From Diphasiastrum complanatum (lineage: Eukaryota; Streptophyta; Lycopodiopsida; Lycopodiales; Lycopodiaceae): DNA of 64,000 bases. Each line of letters opens with the position of its first letter. Within the stretch, counting starts at the first letter, position 1. The notes beneath the pieces are model-generated. The model worked only from the letters and a program-made list of their open reading frames with translations, was not told the origin of the DNA and did no database searches. Location: contig CM055097.1 in NCBI GenBank assembly GCA_029204225.1, forward strand, positions 10,405,184 through 10,469,183. The letters run 5' to 3'. The translations under genes and the position numbers were made by a program. Below, piece by piece: positions 1 to 11,305 of this stretch.

Positions 1-627
1 GTTGGCAAATTGAGTCAATACATGCAAAGTCCATTAATATGTCATTGGAAAGAAGCAAAAAGGTTGTTAAGGTACATCTCGGCTACAAAAGACTTTGGCA
101 TAGTTTATGAAAGGACTAATATTTGTTTAAGAGCATATTCGGACTCAAGTTTTACAGGTGACAAGATGGATAGAAGATCCATAAGTGCATTTGCCATATT
201 CTTATGTGGAGGAGCTATATCTTGGCTTTCCAAAAAACAAGATACCATCTCTCTTTCATCAACAGAATCCGAGTATAAAGCTATGACAACAACAACAAAG
301 GAGGTTCTTTGGCTTAAAAGGATTTTGGAGGAGCTAGATGTGATCAAGGATGAAGACATTCCATGCATATATTGTGACAATCAAGCAACTCAACAACTTG
401 CAAACAATCCAGTCTTCCATGCTCGAACAAAGCACATTGAGATTTCGCATCATTTCGTGAGGGAGAAAGTGCAAGCAAGGGAGATCAAGCTTATTTATGT
501 TTCATCATCAAATTGCATTGTTGATATACTCACCAAGGCATTGCCTAAAGATCCATTTGTAAAATTAAGATTGGCTCATGGAGTTATAGATAGATCTATG
601 CTAGATTTACCAAGCCAGATTTTTTAG
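1..627 (+). pseudogene. Ty1-copia RNase H domain, 3' end of pol
   Basis: An open frame enters from the left edge and stops at 625-627. It encodes the end of copia reverse transcriptase and its RNase H. The sequence shows LRYISATKDFGIVY, then the RNase H strand with AYSDSSFTGD, SLSSTESEYKAM (catalytic E), YCDNQAT and ARTKHIEISHHFVREK, and finally DILTKALPKDPFVKLR near the C terminus. These are in canonical copia order. RNase H removes genomic RNA from the RNA/DNA hybrid during replication. The part shown has no internal stop, so this copy is less decayed than most in the window. A purine-rich tract and LTR follow directly, as expected for the 3' end of pol. Upstream domains are outside the window. 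Confidence 0.9.
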
Positions 628-633
628 GAGGAG
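623..633 (+). promoter_or_regulatory. Polypurine tract of the copia element
   Basis: TTTAGGAGGAG lies directly before the LTR start TGTGAAAAATGC. This is the expected place for the plus-strand primer. A related copy has TTGAGGAG before TGTGAACAAATGC at 39562. Confidence 0.6.
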
Positions 634-2510
634 TGTGAAAAATGCAAAAATAAGCTTCACACGTGTGAAACCAGAAAGTACACCTACCTTCATTAATGAT
701 TGTTCTTGTTAGAATTTTATGTCTAGAATTGATCTAGATTGATCTTAATCTCAAGTAGATTGATAGATCAAGCTATGCGACTACCTTTGATCTGTTTAGC
801 TACCAACCCTTCTGATATCGAGCCTTGGCATATTTTTTTGCTCTTTCCACTTTGGTGTTTGCCTCTTCCTCCTAGAGGTAGTGAAGCAGGTCATGGGGAA
901 ATGCGTAACAAAATTCGGCGTTTCATGTTAGGTGATTGGGAAAATTTACAAGAGGAAACTTTTCTTCGTTACAATGCACTTGCAACAAAACGAGAGTTTA
1001 ATTCAGGCTCCGACTCGGGATCCATTCCTATTCATAGCCGTCTACGTTGTTGTGTTTTGCTTGGACAAGCTGGTGAATTTTCTCGGGCTGCGCACGCTCT
1101 TGTTCCATCAATTTCAACAACACCTTCTTCTACAACTATTCAAGCATTGGAACAACTTCATCCCCATGCTAGTGATACTCTTTCTTTATTTATGGAAGAC
1201 TTCAGCCTGACTCCGATCTTCAACTTGCAAAAGCTCATTTTATGAAAGCTTTTATATGTTGTCCTCGCCTCTCAGCTGGTGGACCTTCAGGAATGGTTTT
1301 TGAGCATCTTTGTGATTATGTTTCTCCAAATGATTCTACTAGTGGCTTTGATCTTCTCTTCAAGGTGTGCTCTTTCATTGCATCTGGGCAGATCCCGCCA
1401 TCAGTTACTCATATTTTAGGTGCTGCTCGTCACTTAGCATTGGATAAAGCTTATGGTGGTGTGCGTCCAATTGCAGTGGGAGAATGTATATACAGGTTGG
1501 TGGCAAGGGCACTTTGTTTCCAGTTTCGAGAAGCATTTCATGCTCATCTTTTTCCATTTCAATTTGGGTGTGCTACTTCCGGCGGTTGTGAGACAATCGT
1601 TCATGCTTTACACGCTATTTTGGATATTCATCCTAAATAGGTAGTATTGCAAGTTGATGTTGCTAGTGCTTTCAACTCAGTTTCTCGGGCGACTATCTTT
1701 CAAGAATTTTGTGGTGCTCATGATACACTTGCCATGCTCATTCCTTTTGTGCGAAGCTTCCATTCAAAAAGTTCTCCTTTATACTTCAGTCATGCTTCTC
1801 GTGCTGGTGATGTTACCGTCATTTCTTCTGCTGAAGGAACTCGACAAGGGGATCCCTTGGGTGGTCCTCCTTTGCTTTGGCACATTATCGCGCATTGTAT
1901 GCTACAGCTTCAGCTTTTCAGTCCTGTTTATTCCCCTCTATTGCGGATGATACTCATATTGTGGGGCTTGCAAGTGAAGTCACTCTGCTTTTTTGCATTT
2001 CTCAGCTCAACTTTCTTCTATTGGGCTTACAGTGAACATGTCTAAGTGCGTGGCTAGTGTTACACGTCAATGCATGCAATTGTTGCAGGTCAAAGAAATG
2101 AGTGTGCTTGTGATGGGGCCTTCCTATACTATGATTATGGCAATATCATTGTTTCACTCTAATCGAGAGTTGGTGGATGGTACGAGCACGTGCATGATCA
2201 AGATGATTCAATGGTCAAGTTCAAGAAGGTGGTAATAGTGACCTTTATATATAGTCCAATTTGGAGCTCATTTGGTAATAACAATTTGAAGAGATATTGA
2301 GGATTTTGCATCAAGCTTGTGTCTCTCTCACTTTGCATGCATTTTGGTGGATCCAATGCTTCAATTAGTGTTAGTACTTTGCTCCAAGGTCTCTGTCTGT
2401 ATAGCAGAATGTAACTGACATGTGTGAGGCCTATTTGATCATTAACACTTTGCTTTAATTGCTCTTGCTTATAAATCTACATTGTGTCAATTTTAGGTGC
2501 TAGTTTTGGT
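634..2510 (+). repeat. Copia 3' LTR, split by a LINE-type insertion
   Basis: The LTR starts TGTGAAAAATGCAAAAATA at 634. Its first part runs to about 740 and includes the palindrome TTCACACGTGTGAA at 656-669. Its second part resumes at about 2140-2260 and runs to about 2505. The second part shares ordered words with the LTR at 39562-40151: TTGGAGCTCAT, a GCATTT..GG..CAATGCTT segment, GTACTTTGCT, ATTAACACTTTG..TTT and ATTGTGTCAA. The intervening 1.4 kb encodes a reverse transcriptase unrelated to copia. I infer one LTR interrupted by a later insertion. Exact junctions need alignment. Confidence 0.6.
745..2130 (+). pseudogene. Non-LTR retrotransposon reverse transcriptase, frameshifted
   Basis: Three successive frames carry a degenerate reverse transcriptase. 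The first (about 760-1230) is an N-terminal flank. The second (1242-1640) has the finger-domain block SAGGPSGMVFEHL, LDKAYGGVRPIAVGE and YRLVARALC, typical of non-LTR RTs. An in-frame TAG at 1638-1640 separates it from QVDVASAFNSVSRATIFQE and GTRQGDPLGGP. The catalytic box then appears in another frame near 1945 as IADDTHIVGLASE, so the two aspartates survive. Such enzymes copy element RNA at a nicked target. The many shifts show it is dead. No endonuclease domain was recognised, so the copy is 5' truncated, as usual for LINEs. Confidence 0.75.
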
Positions 2511-3129
<619 letters not shown>

Positions 3130-3139
3130 GGTGCACTAA

Positions 3140-4980
3140 TATTGTCCATCCTATTTACAATAGCGGTGACCCTGTGAATCCTAGAAATTATAGGCCATAT
3201 TGTGGCGAGACTATATGGCACTATCCTCTAGACAATAGTGAGCAGTGAGGTAGAGATTTGTGGATTACATGCATGGGATCAGGTAGGATTTAGGGCTCAA
3301 CATTCTATCAATGATCATGTTTTTACACTAAGGGCTATTATTGAGGAGGCTATGTCTAGACATGACAGAGGGTATTGCTACTTTGTTGATTTATGGACGA
3401 CATTTGATTATGTCCCGAGACACTTACTTATACAAAGATTGTCCAAGATTGGTTTCTTTGCTAATACGATTTGGCAATCATGGCACTCTATGTGGAGGTT
3501 TGGGAATGTTGCAGACAACCTATCATAGTTGGTGAGAAGCACTATTGGAGTGAAGTAGGATTGCTCCCTCTCCCCCACACTCTTTGGATTATATATCGAC
3601 GAGCTTGAGTGTGCCATTGATCATGAGGGTGGGGTTGGTTGTAGACTTGGCGATATTGTTATTTCTATCCTATCATATGCACATGACCTGGCACTGCTTT
3701 CATCTACATTGGAGGGTTTACAAATACATCTATACTCATTTGGCAATAGATGGGGCTTGATCATACATACCAAAAAAACTTGTATCATGATCTTTAACAC
3801 TTCTAGGGCCTATATGCAGTGACAAAATTTTACTTTAGAGGGCCAATCTTTGGAGACTGTATCATCCTACACATACTTGGGCACACTTTTCACAAGTCTT
3901 TATTTATTGTGAAATAGTAGAGGGTGGCTGCTAGGGTGAGAAAGGGTCATGCATTCTTGGCTAGTCTTGAGTCTTTTTATTTTTGGAAGTATATTCGGGA
4001 TGCATCGAGTAAGAGTAGGTTGCTTGACATTATGTTCTCGCCTATAGTTATGTATGTTCTAGAGGTTTGGTGTGTAGGGATTTTTGAGTTGGGTCATTAT
4101 TTATAGTTAGTAGACACTTAGACTTTTACACATGATCCGAGCTAAGCCATCATTTTCACATCAAATTATCCAGGCTGAGTTTGCAGTCATACCTCTCCAG
4201 GTTGAGGCTACTTTCAAGGTGATTGTATTTATTCAGAGGTTATTCAGTCTTCCCAAGTCACACTATCCTTATTTAGCTCTCCTATTATCTGAAATCAGGG
4301 CCAACAGTCTTCATGGTTTCACAAGCTTCTCGTTTATTATGCATATATGGCATGACTATCTCATAGTTATCCAAGGGATCTCATCAATACATTTGAGCCT
4401 TTATTTATCATGCTATCTACATTGGACAGGACACGGTCCTCTTGGGACTAAGCTAGATTTATGTCGTTATCATTTGCTTGAGTTGGATATTATTGATATA
4501 CTAGTATTACATCGGTATCCGAATAATGGTGTCTTAGATTGTTTGTGGCTCACACTGGAATAGTTACGAGTTTCTTCACACCAGCTCCATGTAGAGACAT
4601 GACATTTTCAGAGTATTTCTCAGGAGCACAAGATTTGTCAGTTATGCACATTAGATGAGTTGGAGTCTGAGGAGCATTTTATTTTCAGTTGTCCTTTATA
4701 TTATGAGATTAAAGGGCGTACTTACCATTGTCTTTTTTGTGATACTCCAGTCACACTTCGCACTGTAATTTTCTATGTGGACCCACACTGTGTCATTCAG
4801 ATGATACGTGAGATGTTTTTTCTATGTCAACATGCATGCCAACAAGACCCATTGGGAGATATAGGCTTCTAGATTGCCTCTTTGTTCTTGAGGAGACATT
4901 CTAGATCATACACTAATATTGATACACTATTTGAGATGGTCTTGCAAAAATGGGATACTCTAGAAGCTGTATTGTTTTGA
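3140..4980 (+). pseudogene. Second LINE family: reverse transcriptase to C-terminal zinc motif, decayed
   Basis: Fragments in several frames keep the order of a plant LINE ORF2. At 3270-3420: QVGFRAQHSINDHVFTLR and CYFVDLWTTFDYVPRHLL, the RT motif normally written FVDF.KAFD.VPR. Near 3655-3790: LSYAHDLALLSSTLEGLQ, where the usual YADD box reads YAHD, losing a catalytic aspartate. Then SYTYLGTLF near 3870 and a thumb region to about 4100. At 4630-4700: CQLCTLDELESEEHFIFSC, the C-x2-C...H-x4-C finger seen after RT in LINEs. The altered active site and many stops mean it is inactive. The left end touches the CT run; the right end is near 4980. Confidence 0.75.
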
Positions 4981-4984
4981 GCTA

Positions 4985-5320
4985 GGTTGTTTCACAATTA
5001 TACTCAATGCAAAATATCAAAATGACCTGCTTACATCCTAATTAGGTACATCATGCATAACATATTGATCTTTAATATGTAATCATCATTGGAGTATGTT
5101 TTCTGCCGTTGCCACATGCACAAGGTCTTCATATTATATTTCACCATCCAAATATTACTTCATACCTCTTCTAATACTATTAGAGGTTGTATCACATCTT
5201 ATTAAAATCCATGTGTATTGATGGATTACTACATAATGTGCTTTGGGAAGTTCTTTTGAGGGTTTTGATTATTCTTTTAATCTTTCAATTGAATTTAGTC
5301 ATATTTTTTAGTGAAAGTGA
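4985..5320. other. Spacer, nothing recognised
   Basis: AT-rich sequence between two LINE fragments. No coding or structural signal was seen. Confidence 0.4.
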
Positions 5321-5324
5321 TGAG

Positions 5325-5620
5325 CTGAAACTCTTGGCCCTTTCAATTTCAACAAAATTAGATACTTTTCACTTTTGCGTTAATCCTTGTGTTGGCTTCT
5401 CAAAGTCCAACATATATTTGTTGGAGGCCTTAGACGTGGAAAAGATCATGATTTGAGTTTTCTTGGTGTGTACAATCAAACCCATTGTCCCCAAATAAAT
5501 TTACTCTATCCAAATGTCTTTGTAGCCCCTCCATTGTAGTTGAAATTAGTGCCACATTATTCACATATAATATAGTGGGGATACAAATGTCGCCAAGTCC
5601 ACATCCAATTTGTTATGTCC
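5325..5620 (-). pseudogene. LINE reverse transcriptase fragment, inverted relative to its neighbour
   Basis: On the minus strand, segments read ALISTTMEGLQRHLDRV, then GLIVHTKKTQIMIFSTSKAS. They parallel ALLSSTLEGLQIHL and GLIIHTKKTCIMIFNTSRA of the LINE at 3.1-5.0 kb. The preceding YADD position is degenerate. This is a second copy of the same family in the opposite direction. It contains frameshifts. Confidence 0.65.
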
Positions 5621-5689
5621 ATATTCAGTTAAGGATTTGGAATAGTCCTAATATGGTGGGCGATCGACCCTCTGGTATTTGAGATTGTT

Positions 5690-5948
5690 AGTTATTGTTG
5701 GATTATTCTCCTGATTATCAACTAATCGTTTTTAATCTTGATCCACTACATTATCTAGCTCTATAGTTTTATGCATATATTTTACACATTCTGCATAAAT
5801 ACTCGGAAGTCGCTTACAAGTGGCTCCGACATATCGGGCATCATCCGACATCGAACTATCGGATGAAAGACAATTATTGTTCCACTCGATTTAAAGCTAA
5901 AGACTTGCCCTAACCATTTAGCAAGTAAATTTATGGGAAGCCCTACAG
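5690..5948 (+). repeat. Probable 5' LTR end of the tRNA-Asp gypsy element
   Basis: The sequence immediately before the primer site ends GGGAAGCCCTACA. The reverse copy at 57.7 kb has the matching CCCTAC before its primer site, so both copies share this LTR end. The outer LTR boundary was not found. The start given is a guess. Confidence 0.4.
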
Positions 5949-5967
5949 TGCTGCCGTTGCCGGGGAT
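5949..5967 (+). promoter_or_regulatory. Primer binding site complementary to tRNA-Asp
   Basis: TGCTGCCGTTGCCGGGGAT matches the complement of the plant tRNA-Asp 3' end (TGGCGCCGTTGCCGGGGAT) with two mismatches. Athila/Tat-type gypsy elements use this primer. It sits directly after the LTR end. Confidence 0.8.
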
Positions 5968-7200
5968 AGGATTCCACTAACTAGTTTAGCTACATTTTAG
6001 CTATTTTCTTAGTTTAGGTAGATTTTTGGGAGTTTAGAGTTAGTTTTCTGTATTTTTTTTGTGTTTGGACTGTTCACAACTAGCGGAGGAGGTGTGAGAG
6101 GGTAGAGGAGGCCCTGAACAGCCTCTAAGGGCTTGAAACCCAAACCAACCAGCCAAAAAACCCAAAAACACACCAATCTGTATTTTGGAGGGAAAAAGGG
6201 CTTAAAATCTCATCAGATTTTTATATCTCCAGAATCAGTGAGAATTAACCCTTGCATGACTAGCAGCAGCTCTAGGGTACTGTCCCAGACCTGCATAGAA
6301 GCCTGCGAGAGTTAGTTCCAAGCAAATTGTAAAAATAAGAGAAAAATCATAAAAAATTCAAAAAACCCTTGAAAAAATCCAAAAAAATTCAAATCTTCAT
6401 AAGAACTCTCGCAGAGCCCTTTGAAGTTCCATCTCAGTGAGACCAGGATACAGAGAAGCTTGCGAGAGCTAGTTTGATATCTAAGTGCTTGTGTGAGAGT
6501 TCCCAGTGAAAAAAAGACGGGAAAGTACCAATGAACCCTCACAGACAGCAAAATTTTCAGTTCCAATGGTCAAGAACTATCGCAGAGGATTATGAAGTTC
6601 CATCTCAGTGAGACCAAGACACAGAAGAGCTTGCGAGAGTTAGCTTGATTCTAGTGAGCATAAAATTGGATCTAAGTGCAAAAAAATCACTAAAAAATGA
6701 AGATCCAACAAATCCTTCCAGTAAGAACTCTCGCAGACCCTCTCAATCAATTTAGAATGTCAATTTACATCAGTGATGAAGCCTGAGAGAGTTAGTGTGA
6801 AGATATGGTGAAGATCAAGCCAAAAATATGGTTTTAAACCCTCGCAGACAGTGGAATTTTCACTTCTTGCGAGATCTAACTCTCACAGAGAATTCTATAG
6901 TGAGATCTGCATTAGATCCAGCTACTGTGAATCTTGCAAGAGTTACTTCCCATAGATCTGAAAGATATCAAGTTTTTTACCTGCAAAAATAGCTAAAGAA
7001 CCCTCGCACAGCCAACCCTCGCAGATAAGATCAGTGGAAAGGTCTGCATCAAATCCAGCTACTATCAAAACCTCAGGTCAATCAGTGCAAGGAGTAAAAA
7101 GTTATCAAGGAAAAACCACCATAAAAGGCCTTAAATTCACTTCCGGCCAATCAGATCGATCAGATCCTTGAAGATCCAGACTGCATCCTACTGTATAAGC
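5968..7200 (+). repeat. Gypsy leader with dispersed inverted words AACTCTCGC / GCGAGAGTT
   Basis: The untranslated leader between primer site and gag holds a dozen or so copies of a short word and its reverse complement. AACTCTCGCAGA-like copies lie near 6404, 6573, 6727, 6837, 6880 and 7000. GCGAGAGTTAG-like copies lie near 6304, 6463, 6635, 6788 and 6936. Two long imperfect units of roughly 170 bp (about 6404-6475 and 6573-6645) share CCATCTCAGTGAGACCA followed by CACAGA.GAGCTTGCGAGAG. The arms could pair into hairpins. The reverse copy of this family at 56.8-57.5 kb shows the same layout with a different word. Confidence 0.75.
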
Positions 7201-7239
7201 AAGATCCAATCACTTTGGAACCCACCATCGGATGAATCT

Positions 7240-8710
7240 GATATCAAGATGATCAATAGCACGAAGGATAGCAAATCAGGCACCACATCTTCCCAGATTA
7301 GCAGTTGTGCAACAAGAGCCAGAACCGAAATCGGCACCAATGGATCCAATGGGCCAACCCGTACCTGTCGCTCCCTTGCAAGCAGTCTAGAGAGCACCAC
7401 GGATGGAGATACCAAAATACGACGGATCATTAGATCCCATCCGATTCCTCCAGATTTACGAGCAAGCTTGTGAAATCTACGATGAACGGACACATGCAGA
7501 GAAGATGATGCTATTCCCTATGTCCTTACTAGTAGTGGATCAGGATTGGTTTTTCAACCTGTCATAGGAAGAGAAATCCACCTGGGAAGCGGTTAAAGTG
7601 GCTCTCATTACGCACTTTAAACCAAGAAGGTTCCAGGAAGACCCATTTCTCTTGTTGAGCAAAGTCAAGATGGGGAAACGAGAAAGGGTGCGGGACTATA
7701 TTGAACGGGTCAAACATCTACGATCCGAGTGCAGTGCAGACCTGACTCCCGATCATGCGGTGATCATGTGGTTCCTAGTCGGGTTACCACGAAGCATCAG
7801 AAGAGAACTGAAACGACGGGAGCAGTACGCTACTCTACAAGAAGCTATGGAAGATGCCATCAGGGAAGAGAATGAGGGATCTGATGACGAATATCCTTTC
7901 ACACACACTCCTACTCCCTCGATCACATCATCATCATCAAACGCATCCACTCTATCCTCAGAACTGCTGCTGGAGCAAATGACAAAATTACACAAACAGC
8001 AGATGGAGCAACTTACGGTGCAGTTTGACCAAAAACTGAAAGCCTTACAATGAACTGTAGCAATAACTCCACATCAACTGGAACCAAACCAGCTGCAGTA
8101 TCCTTGATGGGAGAATGTATGGTATTCAGTATGCACGCAAAACCATACAACGAATGAGTGTCCAGTCCTAAAGCAAAATCTAAGATTGACACATAGATTC
8201 TGCCATCTGTGCAATGCAACATCGCACGATACGACATTTTGCCCGTTTAACCCCCGGATTGTTCAACAGAAGAGAAATCCTTACCAGACTTACGATCCTT
8301 ATCATCAAGGGGCACCCAACGTGGCACCAAGGTACGGCGCACCAAATCAACCATAGTGTATGGCCTTACCTGCTCCACCAGGGCCAGCCAATCAACAAGT
8401 GGCCCATGTAAACTTGATAGCAGCAGAACCAGAGATGCGAATGCCACCTCAACCTGAGCAGCAACAATGGTATAGACCAGATGAACCATTTATGGATCCT
8501 GCCATAAATGAATATGTTTCGGCCTATGCAGCTCAAACTCAGCGCCAAGGCAGAAAAAATTACGGCTGCTACGCATGCGGCGAAGGACACAGAATAGCAG
8601 AATGTCCCTACAAGGGACAATATACAACCTCCTGCTGAGAATGCGGTTATGGACACTGTTACAAGAATTGTCCATTTAAACCTGGAACCAATGCACCTCT
8701 TAACCTCATT
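7240..8710 (+). pseudogene. Gypsy (Athila/Tat-like) gag with an array of zinc knuckles
   Basis: The frame can be followed through a few stops. The capsid region begins near 7400 with EIPKYDGSLDPIRFLQIYE and continues through QDWFFNLS, a TAG near 7566, then STWEAVK, FLLLSKVKMGKRERVRDY and a Ser/Thr-rich tail to 8053. Downstream come four knuckle-like motifs: YSVCTQNHTTNEC (first Cys changed to Tyr, about 8125), CHLCNATSHDTTFC (about 8207), CYACGEGHRIAEC (about 8568) and C-stop-ECGYGHCYKNC (about 8634, one TGA). Gag packages element RNA into particles; knuckles bind RNA. Gypsy Gags usually have one or two knuckles. The reverse copy at 55.7-56.7 kb confirms the capsid and second knuckle. Confidence 0.8.
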
Positions 8711-9239
8711 GCCATACAACAACCAACAGCTCTAGCGGGGATGCCATCGGAAGGTCGACAATTCCACGCTCATGTGTTAGTTGTTATGCGAGCACAGAAG
8801 AGGAAGGAAGTGGCTCTCTCACCACCACCATTGGTCACTGACGACCAACCCTCAACTTCAGCGCCATATCCAAATGTGAGGGAAGAGAGAAGACAGTACC
8901 AGAAAATAAGACATTGGGTACAAAAAACACAAGCGGAGGAAAAAGAGCAAGAAAGAGACCATGCCACGAAACCTCCAGGCGGCGTTGAACGGGAACTACA
9001 AACGGGCTCACCATTGCACACTGATAAGAATGATTAGTTGCATCAATATGAACCACCTTTTTACATGGTGGAGCCCGAGGAACCACGCACTGAAGGCTCA
9101 CACTTTTACTATCAAGCCATATTAGTTTACCACTCAGGGAACTACTACGGATTGCACCACAAGCGAAAAGCCTTCTAGTTAAATGGGCCAAAGCGGATGA
9201 GGAGCTTGTAGCGCCTGAGCCCATATATTGTGCGGGCTA

Positions 9240-9651
9240 TGATGAAACAAATAACGTCCTCCACATTGGAGCAGCATGGGAAAGTGAGGAACACAACATC
9301 ACTTTGTCAATCAAACACAAGAGTTACGAGGATGAGGCGACAGTGGTAGATGGAAGATCGGGTGTCAATCTGATCTCTACTACTTTATATGAAAAATGGG
9401 GTCTACAAGGATTGAAGTCAGCAAGATTTGCCATCAAGCTAGCAGATCAATCCTGTGTGAACCCAAAAGGTGTAGTTGCCGATATCCCTGTCAAGATAGC
9501 AGGCATGCAGTTTGTGATTACTTTTGTAGTCATGGATATACTTGAATCTCCATTTGCATACCGAGTCTTACTGGGAAGACCATGGCTGAGGACTGCGCAA
9601 GTAGTACACAACTGGGGTACAGGGAAACTCACCTTCGAGAACAGAGAATAG
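9240..9651 (+). pseudogene. Gypsy aspartic protease region
   Basis: The frame at 9304-9651 contains VVDGRSGVNLISTTLYEKWG, which fits the retropepsin active-site loop (D-[ST/G]-G family) of Athila/Tat-like elements. It is followed by the hydrophobic IPVKIAGMQFVITFVVMDIL and RVLLGRPWLRTAQVV, the conserved ILGRPWL-type motif at the end of these proteases. It processes the Gag-Pol precursor. It stops at 9649-9651, and a related linker frame goes on to 9951 and 10159. Reverse transcriptase is missing because a copia LTR interrupts the element near 10157. Confidence 0.7.
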
Positions 9652-10156
9652 GCTGTAAAGGTTGATCCAACCACATGGGCGGTGAAACCTATTTCACCCA
9701 AGGCTGATGACGGATCATCCACGACAGATCATACGATTGATCGCCCAAGGCCAGCCAAGGGAGGTCACTATCATTCAGAGACGAATGTCATGAGATGGAC
9801 AGACGCATTAGCAACTATTGACTGTCAAGCATGTCAATATGAATCAGATCCAGAACCGAGTACATCTTCACCCAAATGTTACACTATGGACACACCAATC
9901 ACATTTGGGGTGAATATGATAAACATAGCATGGTTGTTAGCAGCCTATTGAGAACCCAGTGGACGATGATCTAGTCCCTTGGCAGCATGCTCTAACTTAT
10001 AATAAGGAGGTTGAACTGACTGATGAACAGGTCCTACACCACATGGACCCAGATCGTTACGGAACCAAGAAGGTACCAGCTCAACCACCACAAAAGTCAA
10101 CTATGGCGAAAGTCTCAAGGATCGATCCACCCAAGGCACCTATGGATGCCAACTCA
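9652..10156 (+). pseudogene. Gypsy protease-RT linker, truncated
   Basis: Two adjoining frames (9682-9951 and 9959-10159) encode hydrophilic sequence without a recognised domain. They lie where the linker before RT should be. The second includes TDEQVLHHMDPDRYG. The frame ends where copia LTR sequence begins, so the gypsy element was cut by that insertion or by a rearrangement. Confidence 0.45.
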
Positions 10157-10159
10157 TGA

Positions 10160-10758
10160 TGGTCAGCTGGCCATTAAGATCGCTGACCTAATTAGCTGTC
10201 CTACTGGACTTGCCGCATTTTTGCTTAATATAAATAGCTGATCACACTTTTCAATCAAGTAGCCGCTCTCTCAAGCTTTCAAGCTTGAACACTCTTGAGC
10301 ATTCTAGCTTAGTTCTTAGGAGTTCATTTAGATTTTTGCTATTAGCGCTTACTGCTTATCAGCAGAAGTGCAACCAGATAGAGATCTTCAGTTACTCAAA
10401 AATAGCTTAGAGTATGCGGTTTCTATCCGCAGTTGTCTTGTGCTCATCATCATTTGTTTCATGTTGAATCAATCTACCTTTATAGCGTTCAGTATTATAT
10501 CAAAATGTATGCATATATGTGATAGTTTTGTAGCTGATAAATCTTTGTCTGAGAATTTAAAGTTTGGCTACGTAATCACTATAGTACTGACAATTTCAAA
10601 GGTAGTTACTATAAGATTGAACGTGACTTCTGTCATTATGTTTTGTTCAATATTGATAGGCGTACTCATGCATTAGGAAAGCAAGCTCCATTCCGTTGTG
10701 CTCGATAAGTTGTTCACTGCCTTCAACTTGTCGTTATTGCTATCACCTCTCTCCAACA
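10160..10758 (+). repeat. Copia 5' LTR (left end not resolved)
   Basis: Ends CTCCAACA directly before the primer site at 10759. It carries a TATA-type box (TTAATATAAATAGC, about 10226-10239), as expected for an LTR promoter. The matching TGTTGGAG start was not found, so the left end is probably deleted. Confidence 0.55.
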
Positions 10759-10770
10759 TGGTATCAAAGC
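10759..10770 (+). promoter_or_regulatory. Primer binding site, initiator tRNA-Met
   Basis: TGGTATCAAAGC, one mismatch from the usual copia TGGTATCAGAGC, abuts the LTR end CAACA. Confidence 0.8.
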
Positions 10771-10982
10771 TCTAATTTATAATATCAGAATACCTTCATG
10801 ATATCAGAGCGATCTGTTATACCAGGGCTCTAATACTTGATATCTTTCGCGATATCAAATCGATATCATATTCTTCAATTTGTGGTATCAAATTTCAGTA
10901 TCAGATAGTTGATTTTCAATTGTAGCGCAACACATTATTTCTCTCTTAACGTCATCGATATATCGACAGATTAAAGTTCTAG

Positions 10983-11305
10983 ATGGATTCGCAGAGTAAA
11001 GCTGGTCTTATTGCAGACAAGCTGAATGGATCCAATTACTACTTGTGGAAATTTAAGATGAAGACCTTGCTAATTGCCAATGAGTTGTGGGATAAAGAGA
11101 AGCTTGAAGACGACACAACCGACTCAAAATGGAAGTCGAAGGATATTCTCAATATATTTGGCCACATAGTTGAAGCTCAAACTTCGAAAGATATGGGACA
11201 TTTTGAGCTCACTATATGATGTGAGGGACATAACTTCTAAGTTACATCTACGAAGAAAATTCTTCACTCTCAAGAGGTCGAATGGTGCATTTAAAATTTA
11301 AACTA
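10983..11305 (+). pseudogene. Copia gag, N-terminal part
   Basis: Starts MDSQSKAGLIADKLNGSNYY followed by LWKFKMKTLLIANELW, the conserved start of copia Gag (LNGSNY..WK..M). The frame stops at 11219. It continues after a shift as LYDVRDITSKLHLRRKFFTL up to about 11300, a typical copia Gag block. A deletion of about 30 codons between the two halves is likely. Downstream domains are absent or unrecognisable. The initiator is about 210 bp after the primer site. Confidence 0.8.

Noticed and set aside
8366-8722. Cysteine-rich minus-strand frame
   Set aside because: Antisense shadow of gag zinc knuckles.
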